Shown here in pieces: positions 49,551-61,535 of a stretch of 64,000 nucleotides of DNA (position 1 is its first letter; each line of letters begins with the position of its first letter). A program made the translations under genes and the position numbers. The DNA comes from Candidatus Synoicihabitans palmerolidicus (GTDB lineage: Bacteria; Verrucomicrobiota; Verrucomicrobiia; Opitutales; Opitutaceae): the NCBI GenBank assembly GCA_020809425.1, contig JAGGDC010000001.1, positions 1,054,001 to 1,118,000 on the forward strand, read 5' to 3'. The notes under the pieces were generated by a model. The model saw nothing but the letters and a program-made list of their open reading frames with translations, did not search any database and was not told the origin of the DNA.

Positions 49551-50696
49551 ATGGTCTTCTCGGGTTACAGCACTCAAGACCCCGTCCTCCACGACACGAT
49601 TCGTAACGTGTACGAGGAAATGGGCCGCAAGCGCGCCGCCCAGCTCGACCCCACCCCGGTCGACCCCGAAAACGCTCCCGCCTACTTTCTCGCCTACAGT
49701 GATGAGCAAAATGATCGGCAGGAGTTTCACGGCAACGAGGTGCTCCGTGCCGCCAGCAGTGCCGTGGGCACCCAAACGCCTTCCGTCCAAGCCGAGCATC
49801 CCAACTACATTCGTTTCGTCGCCGCGGATAAGCATCAATCCCCGCGCCTGCAACTCGACGAGTTGATGCTGTGGTTGCAGCATCAGGTGCTCCGGAACCA
49901 GCAAACGAATGCGCTCCAGGCGGAGTTACCCGGCTTGATGACCCGCCTCCTCGGCCATCGACCCCGACCAGGCGAAATCGAATGCGTCTGCGAGAAATTT
50001 GCCAACTATGTGAAGGCCGAGTTCGAGCCCATCGAACAGTCCAAAGACTCCCGCCAAGGCAGGCGATTGATGAGAGAAGTCACGGCATGGTCGCATGGCT
50101 TTCACATCGCTCTGCGTCGCGAGTGGGCTCACGCCGACGCCCACTTGCGTAAGCCCGGGCAGTTCCGTTCGTTCACGGAACTCAATCACCGGATGTGGTA
50201 TTTTCCGGCCAGTGAGCAACCGACCTGGACGGCGTGGAGCGCCGTGCTCGAACTGGCCTTGGTCCACCTTTCCCACGAAGCCATCAATATCTGGCAGGGC
50301 GAAGATACGACCGGGTCTTCCATAAAAACAATCATCCCCACCTTGGCTCGCAAGCCCTGCGTCTTGTTCCGCCGCAACACGACGCTCTTTGCCCAAACCG
50401 TCGCACTTTCCTTGGAGTTCCCGCTCCCGGTATCGGAAAAAATGCGACACCCCGACTCCGTTCCCGGCAGCCCGTCGCAACACGCAATCTGGACGTTGAC
50501 TGCATCGGAGGTGCCATGGAAACCTGCGAAGCCTCGATCAAAAAACTCTCCGCCGCCTTCAGAGCCTTCACCTCCCCCTACGGTCCCAAAAACCGTGCGA
50601 GAAATCGCCTGTCCCACCGCCGGTCAAATTTGGGACCTCGCTCTCGGCAAATTGGATGAGCCCAAACCATTCGTAACCCAATTCCTTTCCCCCTGA
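49551..50696 (+). CDS. SIR2-like protein, C-terminal part (5' end cut by IS30)
   Basis: Right after the IS border the frame opens with VFSGYSTQDPVLHDTIRNVY, the FxGYSxxDP end of SIR2-like (SIR2_2 type) NAD-binding domains used in many phage-defence proteins. About 350 residues of unrecognised sequence follow, with WLQHQVLRN, AWSHGFHIALRREWAHADAH and a Pro-rich segment near residues 325-350. The N-terminal Rossmann core is missing, so the protein cannot be active. It ends in TGA overlapping an ATG of the next gene (TGATG at 50694-50698), which argues for a two-gene operon. The 5' limit given is the first start-like codon. Confidence 0.55.
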   Translation: MVFSGYSTQDPVLHDTIRNVYEEMGRKRAAQLDPTPVDPENAPAYFLAYSDEQNDRQEFHGNEVLRAASSAVGTQTPSVQAEHPNYIRFVAADKHQSPRLQLDELMLWLQHQVLRNQQTNALQAELPGLMTRLLGHRPRPGEIECVCEKFANYVKAEFEPIEQSKDSRQGRRLMREVTAWSHGFHIALRREWAHADAHLRKPGQFRSFTELNHRMWYFPASEQPTWTAWSAVLELALVHLSHEAINIWQGEDTTGSSIKTIIPTLARKPCVLFRRNTTLFAQTVALSLEFPLPVSEKMRHPDSVPGSPSQHAIWTLTASEVPWKPAKPRSKNSPPPSEPSPPPTVPKTVREIACPTAGQIWDLALGKLDEPKPFVTQFLSP

Positions 50697-53560
50697 TGTC
50701 GAAGTCCAGTGCCCCCCTCCTCCCATTTCTTCGCCTCTGACCGGAGTGCTCGAATTCCTGCGCCAAGTGCCGGGAATGATCGATATCGATTCGGCAAAAT
50801 TACCTCCCTCTTTCTCGACCTTGGGAAACGACAAACGCGGGTTTCGTTTGGCCGAGTCGTCGCCGAGCGGTATCACCTCCATCAAAATCGAGGTCGATAA
50901 CCATCACCCCATCGAAGTGGATGGCATCGTGGTCGACAAGCGTCTCGGCTCGATCGGCCTGATTCATCTCCTGCCCGAACCGTCGCGCCGCAAGGCCGGC
51001 TCACTCAAGGAAATCGACCAACAAATCAATCACATGATCGAGAATGCCGCCTACCTGCGGCAGTTGCTCAGCTTGCGGCGCTCTGAGCAGAACGACCCGA
51101 TGCGCAGCGTGTTGCCTTCCATCGAAATCGTGTTTCTCGATCCCGTGGGGGACCAAGCGCAAACAGTACTGGCCAACCACCTGCGCCAGAGTCTCCAGGA
51201 AAGTGCGTTGCTGCATAATCTGTCGGTGGGCGTGGCGCTGGTGGATGCGACAGTAAACTCCGCCCGCGACAAACAAGCTCAACTTCGGCGCGCTTTCTGT
51301 TGGCTGCTGGCTGATACCGAACGCTGGTTCGATGGGATTGCGGAGCTGCACCAAATCTCCCGTGCCAAAGATCTCTTGGGAATCGATCACATTGAAGAAC
51401 TTTCGACGACCGGGCACGCGGGTCTGGAAAAAGAAGCTCGGCGCCAAAGACTCCGCAATTCCCATCCGGCTTCACGTCGTGCACGGTCCCCATGGTAGCG
51501 GCAAATCCACCCTGGCCGAGGGGTTCGAATATGTCGCCACCGGAGACAGCAGCAGACTGGGCCCGCCCGGGGCAACGCGAGGCCGCGAAAGTGAAGATTC
51601 CCGATTCGATCCTCTCATCTATCGCACGGGGGCGGATCGCCCGTCGCCAGCTCACGGCATCATTGCGGGAGCCACCGGCCCTCACGCTGCCCGCGCCTGC
51701 TCCGTCCCACCGACGCCGAAAGACAGTGCTCCCTTAAAAATCCCGGGCGGCGCCCTGCGATTGGACCAACGCCTGGTGGATAACCTGGCGGCACTGGGAT
51801 CGCACACCCGGGCTCGCGTCTGGTTGGAAACATTTTTCGCGGAGGAAGATGCCCAAATCAGAGCCCGCAAACAGGCCAACGACCGCCTCAACCAAGCGAT
51901 CCGCCAGATCGAAGGAAGTGAATCCATGGTCAACATCGAGGAGCGAAATACTGCTTTACTCGATCTCATCGGCAAACTCGCCGGAGGAGCTACTCTATCG
52001 TTCAGAGAAATTCTGCACGCCACTTTTCGCCCCGGTTCACGGTTGCCGGTGGAGGCTTCCGTCATGGGCAGCCTTGGACTGTCGCTACCGAGCCTTTTAT
52101 CCGCCTCCGTATCGATCGACGAAAGAAAAGGGGAAAGCGATTGGCAGTCGGATACGTTCGAGAAACAGATTCTCGAATTACTTAAAACAGATACCGAGGC
52201 GTTGGCCTTGTGGAGCGCTACCGCCAGTAGCAAAGTGGAGCACGTCTTGCACAAACTGGAAAAGGTGGGCTTCGCCAAATCCCGCGCTCAAGCCGCCTCG
52301 GAAATTGCCGAAGGCCCGGACTACGACACGACGTTTAACCACTACCTGCGCAACGTAGCACTGCAGGACCTGCTGCAAAAGGCCCATGTCATCGCTCAAA
52401 CCGTCGAGCATGTGACCACTATGGATACAGGGCTGCATGAACCTAGATTGGCTCAAATCAAACCGGAGATGACAGCGGCGGAGATCACCGTCCACTTGGA
52501 TCAAGTGAAGACAGCAGCAGCAGAAACACTCAAAGCGCGCCTGACCGTGCTGAGCCAGTCGAGCAGCCGAAAAGCGTCCGAGACGAGTCCCGAACTCGAT
52601 CAACACGAAATCGAACCATTGCTGGATGCGATAAAAGCCAACACGTTTTCACCGCTGGTAAAGCCGGAGGACGCCCATCGGCTGCGCGAACTGATCGAAG
52701 CGCAAGAGCCCGGAAACGTGGGCGTACTCGAAGTAGGCCAGGTGGGATGGACCCGCCCCCTGCTCGACATCCTTCAGCAGCGCAGGTTAGTGATGGAGAC
52801 GTTCGGAGTTACTTTGTTGCGGCGTGGCTCACAGTCGAAAGCTCCTGGCAGTCGCCTCACCGAGAGAGCCAAAGCAGTGGAGGGGCTGGTCGATGGTTTG
52901 GTTGGGTTATCCAGACTGGAACAATATTCCGCCGAACGCTTCTCCGATGTCGCCAGGCAGGAAAACCTTATCCCCGCGCTGGAGGAACTGCTCGCACTAC
53001 TCACCCCGGCCCGCTGGGCCTACCCGCCCCTCTCGGCAGCCATCAATGAAGATCAATTTGATCTCAAAAGCCACGGATTCGATGTGGCCCAAGTGCTCAA
53101 CACGGCCGAGTTGAATACCTTATCTCTCGCCATCTATCTCCTGTGTGCCCCTCGAGGGAAAAATCCCTATCGCGTCATCTTCCTCGATGATCCGTTTCAA
53201 AATATGGATGAATTGACGGTGGCCACCGCAGCGCGTGCCATCGCCAGGCTTCTTCGCGTTTGGAGCGGGAAATCCACCCTGCTGAACGAGTGGGAAATCG
53301 TTCTTCTCCTCCACGGCGAGGAGAACAGCCAAAGGGTCTTGGCGGATGCGCCAACCGCCTACTACGAATTACCTTGGCTTCCTCCGCTGGGAGCTCGTCC
53401 CGAAAAAATGACGGATGACGACGTGAAGAGCTTACCCGGGACGGAAAATGCGGAACTGCTGTTCCCGACGGTTTTTTGGTCGAAACAAAATAGCCCAATC
53501 AAAAGTGCGGTCGCGGGTAGCATTTGCATCCGGCGCGGATTTCCTCTGAGTCTGCCCGTT
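50695..53560 (+). pseudogene. SMC/RecF-like AAA ATPase, frameshifted; partner of the SIR2-like gene
   Basis: A start at ATG 50695 (MSKSSAPLLPFLR) breaks near 50735 and continues from 50746 as TGVLEFLRQVPGMIDID. A ~230-residue N-terminal region of unknown fold follows. Near 51400 the frame changes again and a P-loop appears: RLHVVHGPHGSGKSTLAEGF. Helical middle regions follow. Near the C-terminus are LSLAIYLLCAPRG and VIFLDDPFQNMDELTVA (ABC-type signature-like and Walker B). This is the layout of SMC/RecF-like ATPases of defence islands. The 3' limit is uncertain because the frame runs into lpd in another frame. Confidence 0.6.
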
Positions 53561-53564
53561 TCAT

Positions 53565-54933
53565 ATGTCCGATTCTCAATCTTTCGATCTCATCGTCATC
53601 GGCGCCGGTCCCGGCGGCTACGTCTGCGCCTTCCGCGCGGCCCAACTCGGCCTCAAGGTCGCCTTGGTTGAAAAACGCACCACCCTCGGCGGCACCTGTC
53701 TCAACGTGGGCTGTATTCCCAGCAAGGCCCTGCTCGCCTGGTCCGAGCACTTCGCCTTCTCGAAACACCACGCCGCCGAACACGGCATCAAAATCGAGGA
53801 GGTCTCCATCGATGTCGCCGCCATGCTCAAAAAGAAAGAGGGCATCGTAGCCAAGATGACCGGTGGCATCAGCATGCTCGCCAAGGCCCGCAAAATCGCC
53901 GTCATCACGGGCGAAGCCCAATTCGTCGACGCGAGCACAATCAAGATCGGCGACCAAACGCACACCGCCCAAAATATCGTCATCGCCACCGGCTCGGCCC
54001 CGGTCGAGTTGCCGTTCCTGCCTTTCGCTGGCGAAACCGTCGTCTCATCCGACCACGCCATTTCCTTCCCCTCCGTGCCGCAGAAAATGGTGGTCGGCGG
54101 CGGTGGGGCCATCGGTCTCGAACTCGGTTCCGTCTGGGCCCGGCTCGGCGCCGATGTCACAGTGGTCGAGTTTCTTCCTCAAATCGGCGGTGCCGCCGAT
54201 GCTGACATCGTTCGCACCTTCACCCGCATTCTTAAAAGTCAAGGTCTCAAAATTGAGGTAAACGCCAAAGTCACCGGCTTCAAAGACGGCGTGCTCACGG
54301 CCGAACGCGGCGACGAAAAACTCTCCTTCCCCGCTGACAAGGTCCTCGTTTCCGTCGGTCGCCGATCTTACGCCGACGGACTCAATCTCGCCGCCGCCGG
54401 CGTGGAGCTCACCGACAAGAAACGCATCAAGGTCGACGCCCATCTCAAAACCACCGCGACCGGCGTCTACGCCATCGGCGACGTCATCGACGGCCCCATG
54501 CTCGCGCACAAAGCCGAGGAAGACGGCGTGGCCGTCGCCGAATGGATCGCCGGTAAAGCCCGGCCACATCAACTGGGACCTCATGCCCGCCATCATTTAC
54601 ACCGACCCCGAGATAGCCACCGTCGGCCTCGGCCAGGACGCCGCCAAAAAAGCCGGCCTCAAAGTCAATGTCGGTAAGTTCAACTTCGCCGCCAACGCTC
54701 GCGCCCACGCCAACGATGCCGCCGATGGTTTCGTCAAAATCATCGCCGACGCCACCACCGACAAAATCCTCGGCAAGAACGCCGGCGAGCTCATCAGCGA
54801 AATCGTAACTCACATGGAATACGGAGGCAGCGCCGAAGACCTCGCCCGCACCATTCACGCCCACCCCACCATGAGTGAAGCCGTGAAGGAAGCCGCCCTC
54901 GCCGTCAGCAAGAGCGCCATCCACGCAGTCTGA
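53565..54933 (+). pseudogene. lpd: Dihydrolipoyl dehydrogenase, single frameshift
   Basis: ATG 53565 begins MSDSQSFDLIVIGAGPGGYV (FAD-binding GxGxxG). The redox disulphide is in GGTCLNVGCIPSKALL. The NAD domain (VVGGGAIGLELGSVWARLGA) and GVYAIGDV follow. One extra C near 54565 (AGKA then RPHQ instead of GHINW) shifts the frame. The C-terminal dimer domain then reads on from [20 protein letters not shown] to [20 protein letters not shown] 54931-54933. As written, the His-Pro active-site region is not translated with the rest. It is the E3 subunit of 2-oxo-acid dehydrogenases; another copy may exist elsewhere. Confidence 0.9.
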
Positions 54934-55321
54934 GCGCGTCGCGGGAACGAAATGCGGCTTTACTACCATAACGCATTTGGGGGGAATTTCGGCAACGAAC
55001 TTGGGGTCGAAATCGTTCGACGACTCTCGAGTCCCCCTTTGCTCATAGTTGACTTGCAATGATATCGGTATTTTCGCCAGTACTCCCACACTCCCAGTCT
55101 GGAATACTGGCCGTGGGATCAATCCTTTCAGTGGCTCGCGGCCGCCACACGCAGTTGGCGTGTCCGGTTGGGCTTGTCGCGGTACGTAACCGACTTGAAC
55201 ACGCTCTGACACCCTCCAGCTAAGGAACCGTTCTCGGCCATTAACGAAGCGGTTGGGAACGAAGACTCCGCTCGCCAAACCGAGCACAAGCACAACGCCC
55301 AAAGAAAAATAGCCAAACTTT
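54934..55321. other. Intergenic region without a supported gene
   Basis: About 390 bases between lpd and the HAD gene. A minus-strand frame with a hydrophobic stretch (FGYFSLGVVLVLGLASGVF) is open here, but it has no proper start and runs on as antisense to lpd, so I do not call it. No terminator is clear. Confidence 0.5.
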
Positions 55322-55959
55322 ATGAAACTTCTCCTCTGGGATATCGACGGCACACTGCTCGCCTCTGGCGGCGCCGGTATGCGCGCCCTCGAAACTGCCC
55401 TCACGACCGCATTCGGTCTCCTTTCTCGCGCGGATCTGTCCAGCATCGATTGGGCCGGGCGCACCAACCGTTGGATTGCGGAGCAAATCTTCGCCCTGTA
55501 CGACATCCCCAGTAATCCGACCACGAACTCTCACGCTCAGCCCAAGTGCTTCGGGGCATTCCCGAGATTTTGGCCAGTGCCAAACAGCGTCCCGACATCA
55601 CCCAAGGGTTGCTCACCGACAATATGCGCCGCGGCGCCCAGACCAAACTCGGCCACTTTAACCTTTGGCACTACTTCTCCTTCGGCGCCTTCGCCGCCGA
55701 CAGTGCTATTCGCAACGAACCCGGACCTCACGCTCTGCGCCGTGCCGCCGTTCACACCGGCATCACTTTCGATCCGTTCGACGTCTGGATCATCGGCGAT
55801 ATTCCTCACGACATCGCCTGTGGTACAATTATCGGTGCCCGCACCCTCGCCGTTGCCACGGGTCACCATTCCCACGAAGAACTCGCCGCTCACTTTCCCG
55901 ACTGCCTGCTCGATGACCTCAGTGACCCCGCCCCATTTTGGCGCGCCATTGAGAGTTGA
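55322..55959 (+). pseudogene. HAD-family hydrolase (phosphatase), frameshifted
   Basis: MKLLLWDIDGTLLASGGAGM carries HAD motif I (DxDGT with nucleophile D8). Cap-type sequence SSIDWAGRTNRWIAEQIFAL follows. Near 55530 the frame is lost. A second frame resumes with LRGIPEILASAKQRPDITQG (motif II region, LLTDN), RGAQTKLGHFNLWHYF, and motif IV VWIIGDIPHDIACGTIIGAR, to TGA at 55957-55959. These are the parts of a phosphoglycolate phosphatase-like HAD enzyme of about 220 residues. The substrate cannot be inferred. Confidence 0.82.
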
Positions 55960-56218
55960 GCCCTTCTCCTCCTCGAAACCTCGAGATTCAATCGGATCTC
56001 GCTGATCCACACTGATACTGGACCAAGTGCAAAGACCGACTGTGCTAATCGCACTAACTAGATTCGTGAGAACGGCCTCGCAAGGAGGGTGGACTATCTT
56101 TGCAAGGCATATGCCCCTATTGTTAGGAGCATACCAGCCTACCCGTTATTGATATGATGACTACGCCGCACCACTCTTAATATAGTCGGATGCCCTATCC
56201 ATCACAATTCCAACGGCC
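55960..56218. other. Intergenic stretch upstream of the sensor kinase
   Basis: No open frame or recognisable RNA. It probably held the promoter of the signalling operon, but no clear -35/-10 pair is visible. Confidence 0.45.
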
Positions 56219-59200
56219 TTGATCCACGATCTTCCAACGACCTCGTTATCCGAACGTTCCAGCGCGAGCACCTCAGGCGCCACTCGCTGGACCATCCTCC
56301 TCCGATTGCTGTGTCTCCTGGGTAGCTTGAACCTTGTGCTCGGGCTTCCCCTCCATGCCCTCGATCCGCTTCGTCAGTCCAATCATTTTCAAGTCGACCA
56401 GTGGAACACCACCCATGGCATTCCCTATACGGCCATTCGCTTGGCTTACCAGGACTCCACCGGTTTCCTTTGGATCGGCACGCGCGGAGGACTCGCCCGA
56501 TTTGACGGACAGAGTTTTACAACATTCGGCAAGGCTACGGATCCCGCTTTTATCGACGACGAGATCCACGCGGTCTGCGAAGACCACAACGCAGTGCTCT
56601 GGGTCGGCACAGCCCGTGGGATTCTGTGGCTGAACAACGGTCGCTTTGAATCTCCCCCTCAACTCGCCACGTTCCGCTCCGAACGAATCCGATGGATCCA
56701 ACGCGACGGCGAAATCATGTTATTCGCCACCAATGACAGCTTGTGGGAATTCGACGGCACCACCGTAGCTCCGGTGCACCTTCCTCCGGAAGTTTCATTC
56801 GAGACCTTCACCACCGCCCAACGTTTCGGAGACGACGGATGGATCATCGGTGCCAACCCCTCGTGGGTAATTCCAGGTGAGCATGCCGAACTGCTCAGAA
56901 CCCCTGCCGGAGGTCTCGTCCAAGACATGTGGACCCTCTTGCCCCACTCGGAAAACGGATGGTGGTGCGGCACCGAAAGTGGACTGTACACCATCCAAGA
57001 TGGGAAAATGAAACGCGTCCCCAGCATCGGAGGCATCGCCGTGCCTTCCGTGCGCAGCATGCTCGAAGACCACGATGGCAACCTTTGGATCGGCACCCGC
57101 GGAGATCTTATCCGAGTGGTCGGAGGGCAGTCCTCCATCGTGGAACAAACGGGCAACGACTCCTTGCTGAATTTCCTGTGCCTGGTCGAAGACAACGAGG
57201 GCAATATCTGGGGCGGTAACGACGCTGGCCTGATTCGCCTCGGCCACGTGAAGGCGAGCAATATCACTTACGCTGACGGTCGGTGGTATCCGTCCTCCAA
57301 ACCGAGAACGGAGATCTTTGGGCCGGTCTGTGGGGCGGTGGACTTGTGCAGTTTGCGGCCAACGGCGAAATTTTGAAGAGCTACCGCGCGTCTTCTCAAT
57401 TAGCCAGCGATGCGGTCTGGAGTTTGGCCGAAGGCTTGAACGGCGACCTGTGGTTTTATTATTACGACCAAGGGTTGGGGCTGCTCCGAAACGGTGAAAT
57501 CTCGTTCTTTCCAGCCCCTTCTCGAGTTCGTCCTCGTCTCCGCGGAATGGAGGTCGACTCACGTGGCCGCGTGTGGATGTCCACGTGGGAATCCGGTCTT
57601 TGGATCTGGGAGGCCGGAGAATTCAGTGCCGTGCCCCTGCCGGAGTAACCGAGACCGAGGCCATGTTCATCGACCAACGCGAGAGAGTTTGGATGAGTTG
57701 GAAAGGAGGCTACGGATGCATCGACCCCGACACGTTCTCATGGGTTGAGCGCCATGCAATTCCGACCGAAGGTGCCGAGCTTGCCGTCGAAATGCTGGAG
57801 GATGAGGCGGGCACCATCTGGGTTTTACATCAAGGCATGACCCTTCGACGCATCAAAACGGGACGCGTGGATTCCTTCCTTTTCCCCGAGGAAATCGGGC
57901 GCCTGAGCTACGAGATCATCCCCCACAACGACCACACATCTGGATCAGTTTTCGCAACGGTATTGTGCAGGTGCCCACGGCTCAATTCGACGACCTCGCG
58001 GCGGGCAAGACCACTAAACTTATTTTTGACCGCTTCAATGAAGTGGATGGCCTGCATAGTGTCGCCCCCAATGTCTATGCCGGCTAAGGCTCCACTCGTG
58101 ATATCGACGGAAACCTCTATTTCGCCACTGCATGAGGCATCTCAAGCATCTCCCCCGACCGCATTCTAAAAATCCTTCGGCCTCCCAACGTCATCATTGA
58201 GGAGCTGATCATTGATAAGGAATCCTATTTCCCCGCCGACGATCTTTCCGCCATCTCTCCGGGACGCGGCGAAGTCAAAATCCGCTTCACCGCGCTTGGC
58301 TTAACCAACGCGGAGTAAAATCGCTTTCGTTACCGTCTGTTGCCTCATGAGTCAGTGTGGATGGACGGCGGCAAAACCCGCACCGCCTACTACGGTGGAT
58401 TGGCCCCCGGCACTTATCGATTCGAAGTCATTACCGCCAATGCAGACGACGTTTGGAACAAGACCGGAACGAGCGTCGAATTCGAACTGCGCCCTCACTT
58501 TGACCAGACGCTTTGGTTCTACCTCGGATGGGCTCTACTAACTCTCGGACTGATTTGGAGCTACTCCCACTGGGCGGAAGCAAAACTGCGCCGCGAAAAG
58601 GCCGCACTCGAACGCGGCGTGGCGGAGCGCACCTCGGAGCTCAATCGGGCCAATGCCCGCCTCAAGGCCCAAATTCGCGAAACCGAGGCCAAAGCCGCCG
58701 CCCTGCACGAAAGCGAGGATCGCCTGCGCCGACTCAGCGAAAGTCTCGAACTCCGCGTGCAATCCCGCACCGCCGAGCTGCAGGATGCGAATCGCTAACT
58801 CGTGTCGTTTTCGTATTCAGTTTCCCATGACCTCCGCGCTCCCTTGCGCGGCATCGATGGTTGGAGTCTCGCCTTGCTCGAAGATCACGGTCCGTCGTTG
58901 GACTCGCAGGCCCAAAGCTACCTCCATCGCGTTCGCTCGGAATGCCACCGCCTCGGCCGCCTCATCGACGACTTGCTGCAACTCTCGCGCACCAGCCGAG
59001 TGTCGCTCCAGATTGGCCCCCTGAATCTCACCACCTTGGTGGAACAGATCGCCGACCGCTGTCGCGATTCTGCCCCCGATCACCCCGTGGCCTTCACCTG
59101 CGACCCGCATTTGCACTGCGACGGCGATGCCATACTGCTCGAAGCAGCGTTTGAAAATTTATTGAGCAACGCGTGGAAGTTCACGGGAAAGACTGCCCAA

Positions 59201-59502
59201 CCCAAGGTGGTCGTGGGGGAAACCATTATAAACCAAGAACCGTGTTTTTTTGTGCGCGACAACGGCGCCGGTTTTGACATGCGGCACGCCAAATAGCTCT
59301 TTGGTGCGTTTCAACGCATGCACACTCAGGAAGAGTTTCCTGGAACGGGCGTCGGACTCGCCACGGGCCAACGCATCATTCGACGCCACGGGGGGGGGGG
59401 ATTTGGGCTGAATCCATTCCAGATGTGCAAACAACTCTCTATTTTACGCTGTCTCGGACCGGACCTTTTCTGAATTACACCCCAACCCGAAAATCTACAT
59501 GA
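56219..59502 (+). pseudogene. Sensor histidine kinase with two-component propeller and Y_Y_Y domain, heavily broken
   Basis: After a signal-like N-terminus, beta-propeller repeats of the LWIGT type recur (FLWIGTRGGLARFDG, LWVGTARGILWL, LWIGTRGDLIRVVG, LWAGLWGGGLVQF). A Y_Y_Y domain (GGLAPGTYRFEVITANADD), a membrane helix (LWFYLGWALLTLGLIWSYSH), a coiled coil, HisKA (SYSVSHDLRAPLRG) and HATPase (ENLLSNAWKFT, VRDNGAGFDM, GTGVGLA) follow. Frameshifts lie near 57285, 57640 and 57940 and in the G11 run at 59390. Stops occur near 58086, 58135, 58316, 58796 and 59294. The final TGA overlaps the next gene's ATG (ATGA at 59499). Confidence 0.85.
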
Positions 59503-59939
59503 CCGCGCTTCCCAGTATCCTTCTCGTCGAAGACAACCCCAGTGATATTGAGCTCACCCGACGTGCACTCGCCCGCAACCATATCTCCAATCCTGTCGTG
59601 GTTATTCGGGACGGTCAGTCCGCCTTGGATTATTTCTTCAATGAAGGATCTTACGCCGGAACTGAACCACTTCCCCGTCCGGCGCTTACCCTGCTCGACT
59701 TAAAATTACCCAAGATCGATGGCATCGAAGTACTTCGCCGACTAAGGTCGGATTCCCGCACTCGATGTTTGCCTGTGGTCATCCTCACGTCATTCAAGGA
59801 ATAATAAGACCTCGCGGCCGGATATGATCTGGGAGCAAATAGCTATATCCGAAAACCCGTGGATTTTCATCAATTCAGTGAAGCCATTCGCCAACTCGGA
59901 CTCTATTGGATAGTCCTCAACGAAATTCCGCCCTCGTAG
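59499..59939 (+). pseudogene. Rcp1-like response regulator, tandem stop codons
   Basis: MTALPSILLVEDNPSDIELT has the acidic E11/D12. The phosphoacceptor is D67 (TLLDLKLPKIDG), with T97 in VVILTSF. Codons 102-103 are TAATAA where the family usually has a short Glu-rich turn. Beyond them the frame continues DLAAGYDLGANSYIRKPVDF with the conserved Lys, to TAG at 59937-59939. The product would lack the last beta strand and helix. It starts in an ATGA overlap with the kinase and ends in a TAGTG overlap with the next gene. Confidence 0.87.
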
Positions 59940-61535
59940 TGACCACGCCTTCAAAACCACCACCCATTCGCCTCCTCCTCATTGAAGATTCGGAAAGTGC
60001 TTCCGAATTGCTTCTGCGAGAGTTCGCGCGAGCGGGAGTGGGAGTGGAAACCGTCCACGAAAGAGTGCAAAACGCTATACGCCTGACCGAAGCCCTCGCC
60101 CAAAGATCATGGGATTGTGTCATCTGCGACTATTCCATGCCGGGCTTCGACGCCTACGCGGCCCTCGCCATTCTTCAACAGAGTGGGAAAGACCTACCTT
60201 TCATCGTCGTATCGGGATCAATCCCTGAACACGACGCCATCGATCTCATGAAGCGGGGAGCCTACGACTATCTGCTAAAAGATAAACTCGCCCGACTCGT
60301 CCCTGCCACCCAACGCGAGATCAACGAAGCCGAAAACCGCGAGCATCACCGTCAAGCCGAGATCGCCCATCAACAACGCGAAGAGCAGCTCCGCCAAACT
60401 CAAAAAATGGAGGCCATCGACCGACTTTCCGGCGGTGTGGCTCATGATTTTAATAACCTGCTCACCGTCATTCTCGGCAATACACAATTGATCGAATCCC
60501 TCGAACTCCACGAACCAGAGCTCTCGGAATCACTCGAGGAAATCAAGGAAGCCGCCGAACGCGCCTCCACTCTCACGCGCCAACTTCTCACCTTCAGCCG
60601 CAAACAACCCCTCCTTGAACAACAGCTGGATCTGCATGAAGTGGTCGCGAATACCACCCGCATGCTTCGCCGCATTCTAGGCGAAGATATCGAGATCGAG
60701 TTGCGAGTCGCCGCATCCCCGGCCCGCATCGCCGCCGACCTGACCATGCTCGAACAGGTCCTGCTAAATTTCGCCGTCAACGCTCGTGACGCCATGCCCG
60801 CTGGGGGCCGATTCACCATCACCATTTGCTCCACCCTTTTGGGAAAAATCGAGCCACCCGCCCCGCCCCACGCTCCCCCTGGTCCTTACATCAAACTCAG
60901 TTTCCACGATACTGGGGTCGGAATTACTGCCGACAATTTACCCCGTATTTTCGAACCTTGCTTTTCCACCAAAGACGTCGGCCAAGGGACCGGGCTCGGA
61001 CTGGCCACCGTCTACAGCATTATGGAGCAGCACAAGAGGTGGCTCCAAGTCACCAGTGATCAGGATGCGAGCACCGAATTTATCGCATTTTTCCCCGCAT
61101 GCCCCGACAACGTCTCCTCCGCCATCGCCCGCCACTCCAGCCGTCGCCAAGCCTTCCGCCTGCCGTGTGGTCTTCCTCATCGAGGATGACGATGCGGTCA
61201 GATCCTTCACCCGTCGCACGCTCATCGCTCGGGAGTTTCGAGTGATTGAGGCCACCAGTGGACCTGATGCGCTGGCCCTTTGGCCCCAACACGCCCACGA
61301 AATCGATGTCGTCCTCACCGATTTGGTCATGCCCGGCGGCTTGACCGGCTTCGACGTCGCCTCGCGACTACGCGAAGATAAACTCGGGTTGTGCATTGTA
61401 TTCACCAGCGGCTACAGCACCGAGCTGGCTGAGCTCAATCATGTCCATCAACCGTGTAATTTTCTGCCCAAGCCTTACACTTCCGCCAAATTGCTCGCCG
61501 CCCTCAATTGCGACAACTCCTTCTCCTCCGAATAG
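59906..61535 (+). pseudogene. Hybrid histidine kinase (REC-HisKA-HATPase-REC), frameshifted before the last REC
   Basis: From TTG 59906 (or GTG 59939, directly on the preceding stop) the protein has an N-terminal receiver (PIRLLLIEDSESASELLLRE, phosphoacceptor in ICDYSMPGFDAY). A coiled coil, HisKA (DRLSGGVAHDFNNLLTVILG) and HATPase (NFAVNARDAM, FHDTGVGITADN, GTGLGLATVYSIMEQ) follow. A single shift near 61100-61180 ends this frame at 61189. The terminal receiver then lies in another frame: VVFLIEDDDAVRSFTRRTLI, VVLTDLVMPGGLTGFDV, FLPKPYTSAKLLAAL, to TAG 61533-61535. As written it lacks the C-terminal receiver. Confidence 0.86.

Noticed and set aside
54484..55524. Minus-strand frame with a hydrophobic stretch near 55260-55330
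   Set aside because: No proper start at the hydrophobic segment, and it runs on as antisense to lpd. Long antisense frames are common at this base composition.
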